Origin: Afifella pfennigii DSM 17143
GTDB lineage: Bacteria > Pseudomonadota > Alphaproteobacteria > Rhizobiales > Afifellaceae
Assembly: GCF_000688515.1 (NCBI RefSeq)
Contig: NZ_JHZK01000005.1
Coordinates: forward strand, 114,392 to 178,391
DNA: 64,000 nt
Reading direction: 5' to 3'
In this document: one piece after another, positions 18,016-27,772 of the stretch
How the letters are laid out: every line of letters begins with the position of its first letter
Numbering within the stretch: position 1 is the first letter of the stretch
Notes under the pieces: model-generated
Database searches by the model: none
The model's input: only the letters and a program-made list of their open reading frames with translations
Told to the model about the DNA's origin: nothing
Position numbers and translations under genes: made by a program

Positions 18016-19603
18016 CGATTTCCGGGCCCATCAGCGTCGTCGGCAGATAGGTGGAAATCGACGGCACATAGGTCACGATCACCAGGAACAGCATCAAAAT
18101 GCCGGTGAAGGGCAGGGCCGCCTTCACCACGCGTATGAGGCTCATGCCGGTGATGCCGGAGGTGACGAAGAGGTTGAGGCCGATCGGCGGGGTGATCATG
18201 CCGATCTCCATGTTCACCACCATGATGATGCCGAGATGGATGGGGTCGATGCCAAGCTGAATGGCGATCGGAAAGACCACCGGGGCGACGATGAGGAGCA
18301 GGCCGGAGGGCTCCATGAACTGGCCGCCGAGAAGCAAGAGAAGGTTCACCGCGATGAGGAAGGTGAACCAGTTGAAGCCGGCCTCCAGCATCCAGTCGGT
18401 GATGGCCTGCGGGATGCGCTCGGAGGTCAGCACATGGGCAAACAGCAAGGCGTTGACGATGATGAACATGAGCATCAGCGTCGTCTTGCCGGAATCGACG
18501 AGCACCTTGCGCGTGTCGGGATGAACGCAGGCGGCCGGGAAGCGCAAGAGCGTGTCCGCTATGCCGCGGCCCCAGACGGGCAGGCTGGCAAATAGCGCTC
18601 GCGGCGCCCCGGCGCCCTCCTTCCAGAGAAGATAGGCGACAAGCGCCACCGCGGAGCTGGCGAGCGCGATGGTGCGCCGATCCTCAAGCGGCGTGTCGGG
18701 GGCCAGGAAGAAGGCGAAGATGAGGATGAGGGCGAAGAGGGCGAGGGCGTAGACGAGCCCGAAGAAGCCGTTGCGGGCGGCGCGGCTGTCGCTCTCCACC
18801 ACCCAGGCCTTCTCCTTCAAGGGGCCCATGTCGCGATAGACGAAGAGGGCGACGAGGAAGGCATAGACCGCGGCGACGGCGGCCGCCTCCGTCGGGGTGA
18901 AGGCGCCGCCATAGATGCCGCCGAGGATGACGACGATGAGGAAGAGGCCGGCGGCCGCGTCCTTGCCGGCGGTCAAGAACTCGCCGAAACCGGGAAAAGG
19001 CCGCGGCTCCAGCCTGCGCATGCGGGCATTGATGTAGATGCCGATCATCAGCATCAGGCCGGCGAGAAGGCCGGGGATGACGCCGGCGAGGAACATCCGC
19101 CCGACGGAGACGTCGGTCGCCGCGGCATAGACGACCATGACGATGGAGGGCGGGATGAGGATGCCGAGCGTGCCGGCATTGGCGATGACGCCGGCGGAGA
19201 ATTCGCGCGAATAGCCGGTCTGGCGCATCGCCGCGATGGCGATGGTGCCGATGGCGACGACGGTCGCCGGCGAGGAGCCGGAAAGGGCGGCAAAGAGCAT
19301 GCAGGCCAGAACGGAGGCCATGGCGAGGCCCCCGCGCATATGCCCCACGGAGGCGATGGCGAAGCGGATGATGCGGCGCGCCACCCCGCCCGTCGACATG
19401 AAGGAGGAGGCGAGGATGAAGAAGGGAATGGCGAGAAGCGTGTAGTTCTGCGAGGCGGTGAAGAGCTGCAGCGCCACCGAGGACATGGAGTCCGACGAGA
19501 AGAAGGCGATGACGAGGACGCTCGAAAGGCCGAGCGAAATGGCAATCGGCACGCCGAGAAAAAGGAAGGCGAGGACGAGAATGAAGAGGATGGCGGATTC
19601 CAT
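18005..19603 (-). CDS. dctM: TRAP transporter large permease (DctM)
   Basis: The large membrane subunit of a tripartite ATP-independent periplasmic transporter, which couples solute uptake to a sodium or proton gradient. Typical segments are IPFFILASSFMSTGG, LSGSSPATVVAIG, GILIPPSIVMVVYA and PPIGLNLFVTSGITG. It has 532 residues, whereas common DctM is about 425. The extra roughly 105 residues (about 258-365) contain two further hydrophobic segments joined by a charged, Arg-rich linker. It starts 21 bases after dctQ. The substrate, probably an organic or sugar acid, is unknown. Confidence 0.93.
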   Translation of the reverse strand: MESAILFILVLAFLFLGVPIAISLGLSSVLVIAFFSSDSMSSVALQLFTASQNYTLLAIPFFILASSFMSTGGVARRIIRFAIASVGHMRGGLAMASVLACMLFAALSGSSPATVVAIGTIAIAAMRQTGYSREFSAGVIANAGTLGILIPPSIVMVVYAAATDVSVGRMFLAGVIPGLLAGLMLMIGIYINARMRRLEPRPFPGFGEFLTAGKDAAAGLFLIVVILGGIYGGAFTPTEAAAVAAVYAFLVALFVYRDMGPLKEKAWVVESDSRAARNGFFGLVYALALFALILIFAFFLAPDTPLEDRRTIALASSAVALVAYLLWKEGAGAPRALFASLPVWGRGIADTLLRFPAACVHPDTRKVLVDSGKTTLMLMFIIVNALLFAHVLTSERIPQAITDWMLEAGFNWFTFLIAVNLLLLLGGQFMEPSGLLLIVAPVVFPIAIQLGIDPIHLGIIMVVNMEIGMITPPIGLNLFVTSGITGMSLIRVVKAALPFTGILMLFLVIVTYVPSISTYLPTTLMGPEIVTR

Positions 19604-19624
19604 CGGCGCGTGCTCCTGGCGCTC

Positions 19625-20329
19625 TTACCGCCGGTCCCGATCGGGCGGGCGATGCGAATCCTCGATCGATTCCTGGAACGGCTCCTGGCGGCGGGAAATC
19701 TCGTCCTCGTCCTCGCGCAGGGCGCCCTCGTGCTCGGCCACCAGTTCCTCCGCCTCATGGGCGGCGACGATGAGCTCGCGCTTGCCGCGGACAATGTCGA
19801 AAAGCGCCTGCAGGCAGCGGAAGGCGAGCAGCGCCAGGCCGAACGGCAGGATGATATAGGCGATCCAACGCTGCACGCGCTCCGGCGTGCCGAAAGTCTC
19901 CTGCACGATGACGGGATAGCGCAGGTCGTCCAGGCCGATCGGCAGGTTGTAGAAACGCAGCCAATAGTGAATGGCGCCGCCGCGCGCATTGGCGCCGAAG
20001 ACCTGCAGCCAGTCTGAATAGAGCAGGATGACAGCATAGAGCAGCGTGGCGAGGGCGCCGAAGATCGCCGCGGCGCGAAACAGGGGGCGCGGGAACATGC
20101 GGATGAAGGCGTCGACGCCGAGATGGGCGCCGATCTTCACGCCGTAGGACATGCCGAAAAGGATGAGCCAGGCGAAGAGGATGCGGGTAAACTCAAGGGC
20201 GCCCGTCCAGCCGGAATGGAAGACGTAGCGCGCCACGACCTGGGTGAACTGGGTCAACGTCATGGCCGCCAGCAGCAGCGCGATGACGATCTCCTCGATC
20301 GACGTCACCCAGCTCTTGCTTGTGCGCAT
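19625..20329 (-). CDS. dctQ: TRAP transporter small permease (DctQ)
   Basis: The small membrane subunit of the TRAP system, with four hydrophobic segments (the first about residues 13-35, with the family-like ARYVFHSGWTGALEFTRILFAW following). It has 234 residues, longer than the usual 160-200 because of a charged C-terminal tail rich in Glu, Asp and Arg (about residues 190-234). It sits between dctP and dctM in one operon. Confidence 0.9.
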   Translation of the reverse strand: MRTSKSWVTSIEEIVIALLLAAMTLTQFTQVVARYVFHSGWTGALEFTRILFAWLILFGMSYGVKIGAHLGVDAFIRMFPRPLFRAAAIFGALATLLYAVILLYSDWLQVFGANARGGAIHYWLRFYNLPIGLDDLRYPVIVQETFGTPERVQRWIAYIILPFGLALLAFRCLQALFDIVRGKRELIVAAHEAEELVAEHEGALREDEDEISRRQEPFQESIEDSHRPPDRDRR

Positions 20330-20426
20330 GCGAGCCCCTCCCCAGGGCGCCTAAAATGTCAGGCCGAGGCGTGGCCGCAAGCCCGACTTTGGGCGGCGGC
20401 GATGGCGTGGCGGATGAAGGAGAGAA

Positions 20427-20452
20427 GCCCGCGCCCCGGATAGGGCGCGGGC
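20427..20452 (-). terminator. Intercistronic GC hairpin between dctP and dctQ
   Basis: Perfect 10-bp inverted repeat (20427-20436 with 20443-20452) with a 6-base loop, lying 11 bases after the dctP stop. It is followed by only a weak pyrimidine tract. Such hairpins commonly stabilise the binding-protein mRNA and lower expression of the downstream permease genes; partial termination is also possible. Confidence 0.65.
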
Positions 20453-20463
20453 AGAGCTTGAAA

Positions 20464-21459
20464 TCAGCTGCCGGCGGCGACGGCCGCGTCGATCACGTCC
20501 TGGCCGACATCGCCCTTGAACTGCTCCCAGACGGGCTTCATGACCTCGACCCAGGCCTGGCGCTGCTCGGGGGTGAGCTGACGCACCGTGCCACCCGCAT
20601 CGATGATCTTCTGCTTGGCCTCTTCGTTGATCTCCTCGGCGCGGGCGTTGTACTCGTCGCTGACCTCCTTGAAGATGGCCAGGAACTGATCGCGCACCTC
20701 AGGATCGAGGCCGTTGAGCCATTCCGTGGAGGTCACCGCCAGATAGGTGAGGAGCTGGTGGTTGGTCTCGGTGATGCCGTCCTGCACCTCGAAGAACTTC
20801 TGGGTGTAGATGTTGGACCAGGAGTTCTCCTGACCGTCGACGACGCCGGTCTGCAACGCGCCGTAGACCTCGGAGAAGGCGAGCTTCTGGGCGTTGGCGC
20901 CGAGCGCCTCGATCATCGCCTCGGCGACGTCGGAGGTCTGAATGCGGAACTTCAGCCCTTGCGCGTCGGAAGGCTCCATCAGCGGCTTGTTGGCGGAGAA
21001 CTGCTTCAGGCCGTTATAGATGTAGCCGAGGCCGACGAAGCCCTTATCCTCGATGGCGCCGAGCAGCTCCTGGCCCTTCTCGGAATTGGAGAAGGCGTTC
21101 ACCGCGGCCATGTTGGGGAAGAGGAACGGAAAGTCCCAGATCCGGTATTTCTTGGTATAGGCCTCGAACTTCGACAGCGACGGGGCGGCGAGCTGCACGT
21201 CGCCAAGAAGCAGCGCCTCCATCACCTTGTCGTCATCGAAGAGCTGGGAGTTCGGGAAGACCTGCATGCAGGCCGTTCCGTCCATCTCCTCGTTGATGCG
21301 GTCGGCGAGGGCGCCCGCCATCTCCCCCTTGGGATGGCCGGTGGCGGCGACGACATGGCTGAACTTGATGACCATCTCACCGTCGTCGCACTGCGCATAG
21401 GCCGGTGCCGCGCCGACGATCAGGGCAATGGCGGCAAGGCCGCCGAGCAGTTTGTGCAT
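20464..21459 (-). CDS. dctP: TRAP transporter solute-binding protein (DctP)
   Basis: The periplasmic substrate-binding subunit of the TRAP transporter. A signal peptide covers about residues 1-22 (ending APAYAQ). The mature protein shows GHPKGEMAGALADRINE, a YIYNGLKQF segment, and the carboxylate-binding Arg in LKFRIQTSDVAEAMIEALGA, followed by VVDGQENSW. It has 331 residues, the standard DctP length. It is the first gene of dctPQM. The ligand class is likely a carboxylate because the binding Arg is conserved, but it cannot be named. Confidence 0.94.
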   Translation of the reverse strand: MHKLLGGLAAIALIVGAAPAYAQCDDGEMVIKFSHVVAATGHPKGEMAGALADRINEEMDGTACMQVFPNSQLFDDDKVMEALLLGDVQLAAPSLSKFEAYTKKYRIWDFPFLFPNMAAVNAFSNSEKGQELLGAIEDKGFVGLGYIYNGLKQFSANKPLMEPSDAQGLKFRIQTSDVAEAMIEALGANAQKLAFSEVYGALQTGVVDGQENSWSNIYTQKFFEVQDGITETNHQLLTYLAVTSTEWLNGLDPEVRDQFLAIFKEVSDEYNARAEEINEEAKQKIIDAGGTVRQLTPEQRQAWVEVMKPVWEQFKGDVGQDVIDAAVAAGS

Positions 21460-21648
21460 GGAGTTCCTCCCTGTGGCTTACCCACACAAGCAAAGCGCAA
21501 GAGTTGGGCCCGCCGACACTGCGTCGGATGAAGGGCCTTCCCTTGATCTAAGCCTTTATACGACTTGCCCTTGTGGCTTGACTAGCCCGGTTGTCGCAGC
21601 CCCTACGATAGTCGCAACGGTTGCAGTGCGCGCGACCGCCAATATCTC

Positions 21649-22794
21649 TCAGAGGCTGGCGACCTCTGACGCCGACGCGCCGGCAGGGGCGAGCGCCACG
21701 CCCTTCACTTGCGCGTAGACGCGCATGTCCTCGGCAAGGCCGAGATGCTCAAAAGAGCGCAGCGTCACCCGCGACAGAAGCCGGGCGCCGACGCCCTCGG
21801 CGCCGAGGCCTAACACGATCACCATTTCGTGAGAGCCGGCCGGCCGGTGGGAGAGGATGCGCGCCGGCAGGATGTTGACGATGGTGGTCGCCTCCGGCGG
21901 CTTGCGGGCGAGGCTGACATCGCCGGCCGCGATCCTCAGACGTCGCGGCGTGCCCGGTCGTCCGGCCGGCGAGGGTATGACGATCTCTCCGCCATCGACC
22001 TTCAGCGTGGCGAGGCCGTAGGCGGCATCGTAGGCCGTGACCACGGCATTGAGGCTGACGGCCGCCTCGCGCGAGGTGGCGAGCGGCAAAGACGGGTCGC
22101 TCTGAATATCAGCGAGGGGACCGGCGGCAAGAACGCCTCCCTTCTCCATCAGCACGAGATGGTCGGCGAGGCGCTCCAGCTCCGCCATGTCGTGGCTGAC
22201 ATAGAGGACGGGAATGGCGAGGCGCTCGTGCAGGCGTTCCAGAAACGGCAGAATCTCGTCCTTGGTCCCCCGGTCGAGGGCGGAGAGCGGCTCGTCCATC
22301 AAGAGCAGCTTCGGCTGGGAGAGAAGCGCCCTGCCGATGGCGACGCGCTGGCGCTCGCCGCCGGAGAGGTTCGCCGGGGCGCGCTCCAGGAGATGGCTGA
22401 TGCCCAGAAGCCCGATGACTTCCTCAAAGCCGGTGCCGGCATCGGCGGCGGGCGGGCGGCGACCGGGGGCGCCGTAGAGGAGGTTGCGGCGCACCGACAG
22501 ATGCGCGAAGAGGCTGGCCTCCTGAAAGACATAGCCGAGCGGGCGGCGATGGGTGGGGCGGAAGGCGGCCTCGTCCTGCCAGACATCGCCGTCGACGGAA
22601 AAGTGTCCGGCAAGGCGCGTCAGGCCGGCGGCGCAACGCAGCACCGAGGTCTTGCCGCAGCCGGAGGGGCCGAAAAGCCCCGTCACGCCGCGCGCCGGCA
22701 CGCTGAAGGCGGCGTCGAGTCGGAAAGCGCCGAGCCTGCCGTTGAAGGCGGCTTCGATACGGCCCGGCGCTGCGTTTTCCTTTCTCTCACGCAC
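21649..22794 (-). CDS. modC: Molybdate ABC transporter ATP-binding protein
   Basis: The ATPase of the molybdate importer, on the cytoplasmic face. Walker [10 protein letters not shown], signature [15 protein letters not shown] and Walker [13 protein letters not shown] are intact. A C-terminal molybdate-binding (TOBE/Mop) domain occupies about the last 120 residues. No ATG is available at the N-terminus. A GTG at 22794, overlapping the modB stop by eight bases, is used here; a TTG at 22818 is the alternative. It is the last gene of modEABC. Confidence 0.93.
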   Translation of the reverse strand: MRERKENAAPGRIEAAFNGRLGAFRLDAAFSVPARGVTGLFGPSGCGKTSVLRCAAGLTRLAGHFSVDGDVWQDEAAFRPTHRRPLGYVFQEASLFAHLSVRRNLLYGAPGRRPPAADAGTGFEEVIGLLGISHLLERAPANLSGGERQRVAIGRALLSQPKLLLMDEPLSALDRGTKDEILPFLERLHERLAIPVLYVSHDMAELERLADHLVLMEKGGVLAAGPLADIQSDPSLPLATSREAAVSLNAVVTAYDAAYGLATLKVDGGEIVIPSPAGRPGTPRRLRIAAGDVSLARKPPEATTIVNILPARILSHRPAGSHEMVIVLGLGAEGVGARLLSRVTLRSFEHLGLAEDMRVYAQVKGVALAPAGASASEVASL

Positions 22795-23470
22795 CTGGCC
22801 GCGCCACCCGTTTCTCAATCAGGGTCATGGCCAGGATGACGGCGAAGGCGAAGGCCACCATGCCGGCGGCGAGAATGTTCGCCTCGCGCCAGCGCAGCGT
22901 CTCCACGTAATCGTAAATGGCCACCGACAGGACCTTGGTCTCGCCGGGAATGTTGCCGCCGATCATCAGGACGACGCCGAACTCGCCCACTGTATGGGCG
23001 AAGCCGAGAACGGCGCCGGTGAGAAAGCCCGGCCGCGCCAGGGGAACGGCGACGTTCCAGAAAGCCTGCAGGGGCGAGGCGCGGAGCGTCGCCGCCACCT
23101 CCAGGGGACGCTCGCCCATCGCCTCGAAGGCGTTGCGGATCGGCTGCACGACGAAAGGCAGGGAATAGACGACGGAGCCGATGACGAGGCCCTCGAAAGT
23201 GAAGGCAAGGGTGCGCGCGCCCCAAAGGCTGGCGAGCGCGCCGCCCGGCCCGGAGGGGCCGAGCGCGACGAGAAGATAGAAGCCGAGCACGGTCGGCGGC
23301 AGCACAAGGGGCAGCGCGACGATGGCGGCGATGGTCTCCTTCCACCAGCTCCCGGAGCGGGCGAGCCACCAGGCGAGCGGCGTGCCGAGGAGGAGGAGAA
23401 TGAGCGTGGTGACGGTCGCCAGCTTGAGCGTCAGGGCGACCGCCGAGAATATCTCCGAGGAAGCGTCCAC
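22787..23470 (-). CDS. modB: Molybdate ABC transporter permease
   Basis: The inner-membrane channel of the molybdate importer: 227 residues with about five hydrophobic segments and the EAA-loop region ([23 protein letters not shown]) that docks on ModC. The preceding [15 protein letters not shown] is typical of ModB. It starts at a GTG six bases after the modA stop, with GGGAG upstream, and overlaps modC. Confidence 0.94.
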   Translation of the reverse strand: MDASSEIFSAVALTLKLATVTTLILLLLGTPLAWWLARSGSWWKETIAAIVALPLVLPPTVLGFYLLVALGPSGPGGALASLWGARTLAFTFEGLVIGSVVYSLPFVVQPIRNAFEAMGERPLEVAATLRASPLQAFWNVAVPLARPGFLTGAVLGFAHTVGEFGVVLMIGGNIPGETKVLSVAIYDYVETLRWREANILAAGMVAFAFAVILAMTLIEKRVARPGA

Positions 23471-23476
23471 GGCGGC

Positions 23477-24232
23477 TCAGCTCCCGGCCCCGGTGGCGTA
23501 GCCGTATTTCTCGATGATGGCGCCGGCCTCCGGCCCTTTGAGAAAAGCGAGGAAGGCCTTGGCGGCGTCGCTTTCGGCGGCCTTGGTCAACAGCACCGCG
23601 TCCTGTCGGATCGGCTGATAGAGCTCCACCGGCACCTGCCAGCGCGAACCGTCCTCCTTTCCGGCGATCTGCGACAAGGCGACGAAGCCGAGCTCGGCAT
23701 TGCCGGTCTGAACGAACTGGAAGGCCTGGGCGATGTTGTTGCCCGTGACAATCTTCGCCTTCAGCCCGTCGTAGACGCTGAGGGCGCGCATCGCTTCCAA
23801 GGCAGCGGCGCCATAGGGCGCCGTCGCGGGATTGGCGATGGCGAGCTTGTCGAAGGCGCCGGCCTTCAGCGTCTCGGCGCCTTCGACCAGATCCGGATCG
23901 GCGCTCCACAGGACGATCCTGCCGATGGCGTAGGTGAAGCGGCTGCCGTCAACGGCCAAGCCTTCCGCAACGGCCCTTTCCGGCCGCGCCGCATCGGCGG
24001 CGAGAAACACCTCGTAAGGCGCGCCCTGGCTGATCTGGGTATAAAGCTGGCCGGTGGAGCCGAAGGAGAGAACCGCCTCCTCGCCGGTCTTTTCCTTGAA
24101 GGCGGCGGCGATCTCCGTCGCCGCGTCGGTGAAGTTGGCGGCCACCGCGACATGCGTGGCGCCCGCAAGGGCCGCCGCCGGCGACAGGGCGAAGGCGGCA
24201 AGGGCCGCGGCGAGCATCTTCCAGGTCTTCAT
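23477..24232 (-). CDS. modA: Molybdate-binding periplasmic protein
   Basis: The periplasmic receptor for molybdate or tungstate. The start at 24232 gives a signal peptide of about 23 residues (KTWKMLAAALAAFALSPAAALA). The mature protein begins with THVAVAANFTDAATEIAAAF and has FSFGSTGQLY-like LSFGSTGQLYTQI, both oxyanion-contact regions. It has about 251 residues. The longer open frame upstream overlaps the modE end and is not expected to be translated. Confidence 0.95.
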   Translation of the reverse strand: MKTWKMLAAALAAFALSPAAALAGATHVAVAANFTDAATEIAAAFKEKTGEEAVLSFGSTGQLYTQISQGAPYEVFLAADAARPERAVAEGLAVDGSRFTYAIGRIVLWSADPDLVEGAETLKAGAFDKLAIANPATAPYGAAALEAMRALSVYDGLKAKIVTGNNIAQAFQFVQTGNAELGFVALSQIAGKEDGSRWQVPVELYQPIRQDAVLLTKAAESDAAKAFLAFLKGPEAGAIIEKYGYATGAGS

Positions 24233-24248
24233 TTCGTCCCCCAATGGC

Positions 24249-25040
24249 TCAGTCGATGGCAAGGATCACATGCGCCGCGTCGAAGAGGGCGCAGGCGGGC
24301 TTGCCCGATTCAAGGTCAAGGTTGCGGGCGCTCTCGGCGGTGATGCTGGCGACAAGGCTCCTGCCGGCGCCGATATCGAGCACCACCTCGGCGGTGACGG
24401 CGGAAGGCGTCAGGCGCTTGACGGTGCCGGCGATGGCGTTGCGCACGGAGACGGGAGGCGGGACGCTGCCCGGCGCAAGCACGACGAAGGGCGCCTTGAT
24501 GAGCGCGACCGCCTCGCGGCCGACGCATAGGCCGAGCTCCTTCACGCTCTCCTGCGTGACGAGGGCGTAGATCGTCGTCTCCTCGCTGACCGTGACGGCG
24601 ATCTCGGCGGAGAGGGCGCCTGAAGCGATGGCCGATATCCTGCCCCGCAAAGCGTTGCGCGCGCTGGTCTTCATAAGCAGTCCCGAGACGAGGTTGAGCG
24701 GCGAGATGCCGGTGCCGGAAAGCTGCGGCTCGATGGCGCGCAGGACGCGCGCCATCTCCGCCTCCAGCCGGTGATAGGCCTCGATCACCCCGATGCCGGT
24801 CTTCGTCAGCCGGGCGCCGCCGCCGGCCCTGCCGCCGGCGCGCGTCTCCAGGAGCGGCTGGCCGAAGAGGTTGGCCATGGCGTCGAGCGCGTCCCAGGCG
24901 GCCTTGTAGGTGAGGCCGGTCGCCTTGGCTCCGGCGGTGATGGAGCCCTCGCGCGCCACCGCCTCCAGAAGGCGGATGCGCTCGGGCCCGACGGAAGACG
25001 AGCTGGCGCTGCGCAGGGAGACAAGGGCTTCGATTTCCAT
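24249..25040 (-). CDS. modE: Molybdate-dependent transcriptional regulator ModE
   Basis: A one-component regulator that binds molybdate and represses its own transporter operon. The N-terminal winged helix (GPERIRLLEAVAREGSITAG, GLTYKAAWDALDAM) is followed by two Mop domains beginning at SARNALRGRISAI and SVRNAIAGTVKRL. The ATG at 25040 (MEIEALVSL) is favoured, because the ATG at 25061 lies inside the ModE operator; the latter would add seven residues. It is the first gene of modEABC, which are tightly packed or overlapping. Confidence 0.92.
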   Translation of the reverse strand: MEIEALVSLRSASSSSVGPERIRLLEAVAREGSITAGAKATGLTYKAAWDALDAMANLFGQPLLETRAGGRAGGGARLTKTGIGVIEAYHRLEAEMARVLRAIEPQLSGTGISPLNLVSGLLMKTSARNALRGRISAIASGALSAEIAVTVSEETTIYALVTQESVKELGLCVGREAVALIKAPFVVLAPGSVPPPVSVRNAIAGTVKRLTPSAVTAEVVLDIGAGRSLVASITAESARNLDLESGKPACALFDAAHVILAID

Positions 25041-25055
25041 CGGCGGGCCATCCAG

Positions 25056-25080
25056 CGTCATATAGCAGGACTATATAACG
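25056..25080 (-). promoter_or_regulatory. ModE operator (molybdate box)
   Basis: Inverted repeat CGTCATATAG, five bases, CTATATAACG: nine of ten arm positions match. It agrees with the E. coli ModE box core (CGnTATAT...ATATAnCG). It lies directly at the 5' end of modE, as expected for autoregulation of modEABC. Confidence 0.87.
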
Positions 25081-25139
25081 ATGATGGGCCGGCTGCCAGC
25101 TTCAATTCCGGGCATTCGCTGCCCGCCCTTTGAGCAACG

Positions 25140-25175
25140 AAAAGCCGGCGCCCGAGGCTTCGGGCGCCGGCTTTT
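25140..25175 (-). terminator. Strong terminator downstream of otsA (potentially bidirectional)
   Basis: A 16-bp perfect stem (25140-25155 with 25160-25175), loop GGCT, with A and T runs at both ends. It ends the otsB-otsA transcript before the modE promoter; read the other way it has the same form. Confidence 0.92.
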
Positions 25176-25196
25176 CGGATATCTTGACGGGTCGCC

Positions 25197-26747
25197 CTAA
25201 AGGAAGAGGCTGCGCAAGGAGGAGAGCGCGCCGCGCCTTTCCGCCGGCCGCTGAGGTTGCGCGGGGGGCGTGCCCGGCACCTTGGCGACGACGGGCTCCT
25301 TCGGGCGCTTGGGCGTCAGGGCGTTGGGCGGCCTGCCGCTGGCGGTCGGGACGGTGGAGCGTGCGGGGCCCTTGTCGGCCCGCTCTTCCAGGGCGCTGAG
25401 GATGTCGTGGCACCAGGTCTGCGCGGTCTGTGTCTTCAGCCGCTCGAACATGGCCTGCCAGCGCCGCTTGCGCTCCTCCAGCGGCATGTTGAGCGCCTGC
25501 TGCAGGGCGCGCGCCAGTGCGGCCGTGTCGTAGGGATTGACGATCAGCGCCTCGGGAAGCTCCTTTACCGCGCCGGCAAAGCGCGACAGGACGAGCACGC
25601 CGGGGTCATCCGGATCCTGCGCGGCCACATATTCCTTGGCGACGAGATTCATGCCGTCGCGCAGCGGCGTGACCAGGCCGACGCGGCTGGCGCGATAAAT
25701 GCCGGCAAGGGCGCGGCGGGTGAAGCCGCGGGTCATGATGCGGATCGGCACCCAGTCGAGCGCCGAATAGGCGCCGTTGATGTGGCCGGCGAGCTCTTCC
25801 AGCTCGCTTCTGAGCTCCGAATAGGCCTCAAGGTCGGAGCGCGACAGCGGCGCCACCTGCATCAGGCTGACGCGGCCGCGATTCTCCGGATAATCCTCCA
25901 ACAGACGCTCAAAGCCGCGAAAGCGCTCCGGGATGCCCTTGGAATAATCGAGCCGATCGACGCCGATGATCTGCTGGCGGTCGCGCAGCAGCACCTTGAG
26001 CTGCGCCTCGTGCTCCTTGGCCTCGTCGCTGACGGCGAAATCGGCGAAGCTCTCCGTATCGATGCCGATGGGGAAGGTGGAGGCGCGGAAGCTGCGCCCA
26101 TAGGCGAAAAGCTCGTCGTTCTCGCCTTCGCTGCCGCCGAGTTCCTCCACCACGTAGCGGGCGAAGTTGCGCCGGTCGGTGTCGGTCTGGAAGCCGATCA
26201 CGTTATAGGCGGTGAGGGCGCGGATGATGGAGTTGGAATTGGGCAGCGCCGTCATGATCTCCGGGCTGGGGAACGGCACATGGAGGAAATAGGCCATGGG
26301 GCCGGAAAAGCCGGATTCGCGCAGCCGCTCGCCGAGAAGGATGTAGTGGTAATCGTGAACCCAGACCATATCGTCCGGCTTCAGCTGCGGCATCAGCCGC
26401 GCCGCCATGCGCTCGTTGACGCGCCGATAGGCGTTCTCGAAGCGCTGGTCGAACTCGGCGAGGTCGAGGCGGTAATGCAGAAGCGGCCACAGGGTGCGGT
26501 TGGCGTAGCCGGCGTAGAACTCCTCCACGTCCTCCGGGGTGAGATCGATGGTGGCAAGGCGCACCTTGCCGTGGTCTTCCACCTTCATCTCACCGAAGGT
26601 GCCTTTGGCGCTTTTCTCTCCGGACCAGCCGAACCAGATGCCCCCGCGCGAGCGTAGCGCATCGCCGAGACCCACCGCCAAACCGCCGGCCTTGCCGCCA
26701 TCCTTCAGCGGTCCGACCCGGTTCGACACGACTATCAGACGCCTCAT
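25197..26747 (-). CDS. otsA: Alpha,alpha-trehalose-6-phosphate synthase
   Basis: A GT20 glycosyltransferase joining UDP-glucose and glucose-6-phosphate to trehalose-6-phosphate, for osmotic and desiccation protection. The N-terminal [22 protein letters not shown], the donor-site [15 protein letters not shown], and [20 protein letters not shown] are hallmark blocks. A Pro/Arg/Lys-rich tail of about 50 residues follows the catalytic domain. The start at 26747 (516 residues) has GGAGGGAG upstream; the frame is open further but without family sequence. It lies downstream of otsB on the same strand. Confidence 0.95.
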   Translation of the reverse strand: MRRLIVVSNRVGPLKDGGKAGGLAVGLGDALRSRGGIWFGWSGEKSAKGTFGEMKVEDHGKVRLATIDLTPEDVEEFYAGYANRTLWPLLHYRLDLAEFDQRFENAYRRVNERMAARLMPQLKPDDMVWVHDYHYILLGERLRESGFSGPMAYFLHVPFPSPEIMTALPNSNSIIRALTAYNVIGFQTDTDRRNFARYVVEELGGSEGENDELFAYGRSFRASTFPIGIDTESFADFAVSDEAKEHEAQLKVLLRDRQQIIGVDRLDYSKGIPERFRGFERLLEDYPENRGRVSLMQVAPLSRSDLEAYSELRSELEELAGHINGAYSALDWVPIRIMTRGFTRRALAGIYRASRVGLVTPLRDGMNLVAKEYVAAQDPDDPGVLVLSRFAGAVKELPEALIVNPYDTAALARALQQALNMPLEERKRRWQAMFERLKTQTAQTWCHDILSALEERADKGPARSTVPTASGRPPNALTPKRPKEPVVAKVPGTPPAQPQRPAERRGALSSLRSLFL

Positions 26748-26851
26748 TGGTCCGGTGCTCCCTCCCCGATTTTCCGCCGCTCGTTCGAAACTCTCTTTGG
26801 ATGCAAAAACCCGGGAGAGGTCATTCCAGTTCCTCCGCCGGTGATGAAACT

Positions 26852-27589
26852 TCATCTCGCCGCCTCCTGCAGCCAGCGATGCACGGCCGGCACGTCGGCA
26901 AGCCTGTAGCTTGCCGCCGTCTCGCCCTCGCCGACCTTCACGCCGAAGCCGCCCCTGGAAGCGACGAAACGGAAACCGTCCTCGTCGGTGGTGTCGTCGC
27001 CGACGAAGACCGGGGCTCGTTCGGCAAAGGGCGAACGGGCCATCAGGCGCTCGATCGCCTTTCCCTTGTGCACATTCTGCGGCCTGATTTCGGCGATGGC
27101 GTGACCCTTGACGAGACGCAGCCCATCAAGGCCCGCGATGGCGGCCTCGGCGAGCTCCAGGGCGCGCTCCTCCTCGTGCGGTGCCGTGCGGTAATGGATG
27201 ACGAGCGCGGCGCCCTTGTCCTCCAGGCGGAGCGGGTCGTGCGCGCCGATTTCCAAGCCCAGACGCTCGCGCGCCACCTCGATCGCGGCGGGCGGGGGCG
27301 CGGCCTCGACGCTCTCGCCGGGATGAAAGCGCAGCTCCTGGCCGTGCACCCCGGCGGCGGGAAAGGTGAAGGGGGCGAGAAAACGGTCGATGGAGGCGAG
27401 CGCCCGGCCGGAAATCAGCGCCAGCGCGCCGCCCTGGCTGGTCTGAAGCGCCTTCAGGCGCTGCAGCGTGCCCGGCTCCAGCTCGATCCCTTCCGGATCG
27501 TCGGCGAAGCCGACCAGCGTGCCGTCGAAATCGAGAAAGAGGGCGTGTCGTTCGTGATCAAGTAGCGGAGGTTCGCCAAGCTCGCCCAT
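26852..27589 (-). CDS. otsB: Trehalose-6-phosphate phosphatase
   Basis: A HAD-superfamily phosphatase releasing trehalose from trehalose-6-phosphate. The nucleophile motif DFDGTL has D20 and D22; the cap-domain core shows GVHGQELRFHPG; the metal site is VGDDTTDEDGF near the C-terminus. It has 245 residues. It precedes otsA by 104 bases, forming an otsBA unit. It starts at the ATG at 27589. Confidence 0.94.
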   Translation of the reverse strand: MGELGEPPLLDHERHALFLDFDGTLVGFADDPEGIELEPGTLQRLKALQTSQGGALALISGRALASIDRFLAPFTFPAAGVHGQELRFHPGESVEAAPPPAAIEVARERLGLEIGAHDPLRLEDKGAALVIHYRTAPHEEERALELAEAAIAGLDGLRLVKGHAIAEIRPQNVHKGKAIERLMARSPFAERAPVFVGDDTTDEDGFRFVASRGGFGVKVGEGETAASYRLADVPAVHRWLQEAAR

Positions 27590-27679
27590 GGCCCCGATGT
27601 AGGATGCCTTGCCCTCGGCGTCAAATTTCCGCCGCAGTGCAGCAAAGGCGAGACGTGTCGTCGGCGCTCAAGCGCAAGC

Positions 27680-27709
27680 AAAAGCCCGCGGGAGATTTCT
27701 CCCGCGGGC
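27680..27709 (-). terminator. Rho-independent terminator downstream of rpsA
   Basis: A 12-bp GC-rich perfect stem (27684-27695 with 27698-27709) followed on the minus strand by TTTT. It lies about 65 bases after the rpsA stop. Confidence 0.88.
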
Positions 27710-27772
27710 CATCGGATTCTCTCAGCTTTCTAGACTTCTCCGGCGGTTTTGCCGGGCGCGGCGAAAGAACGA

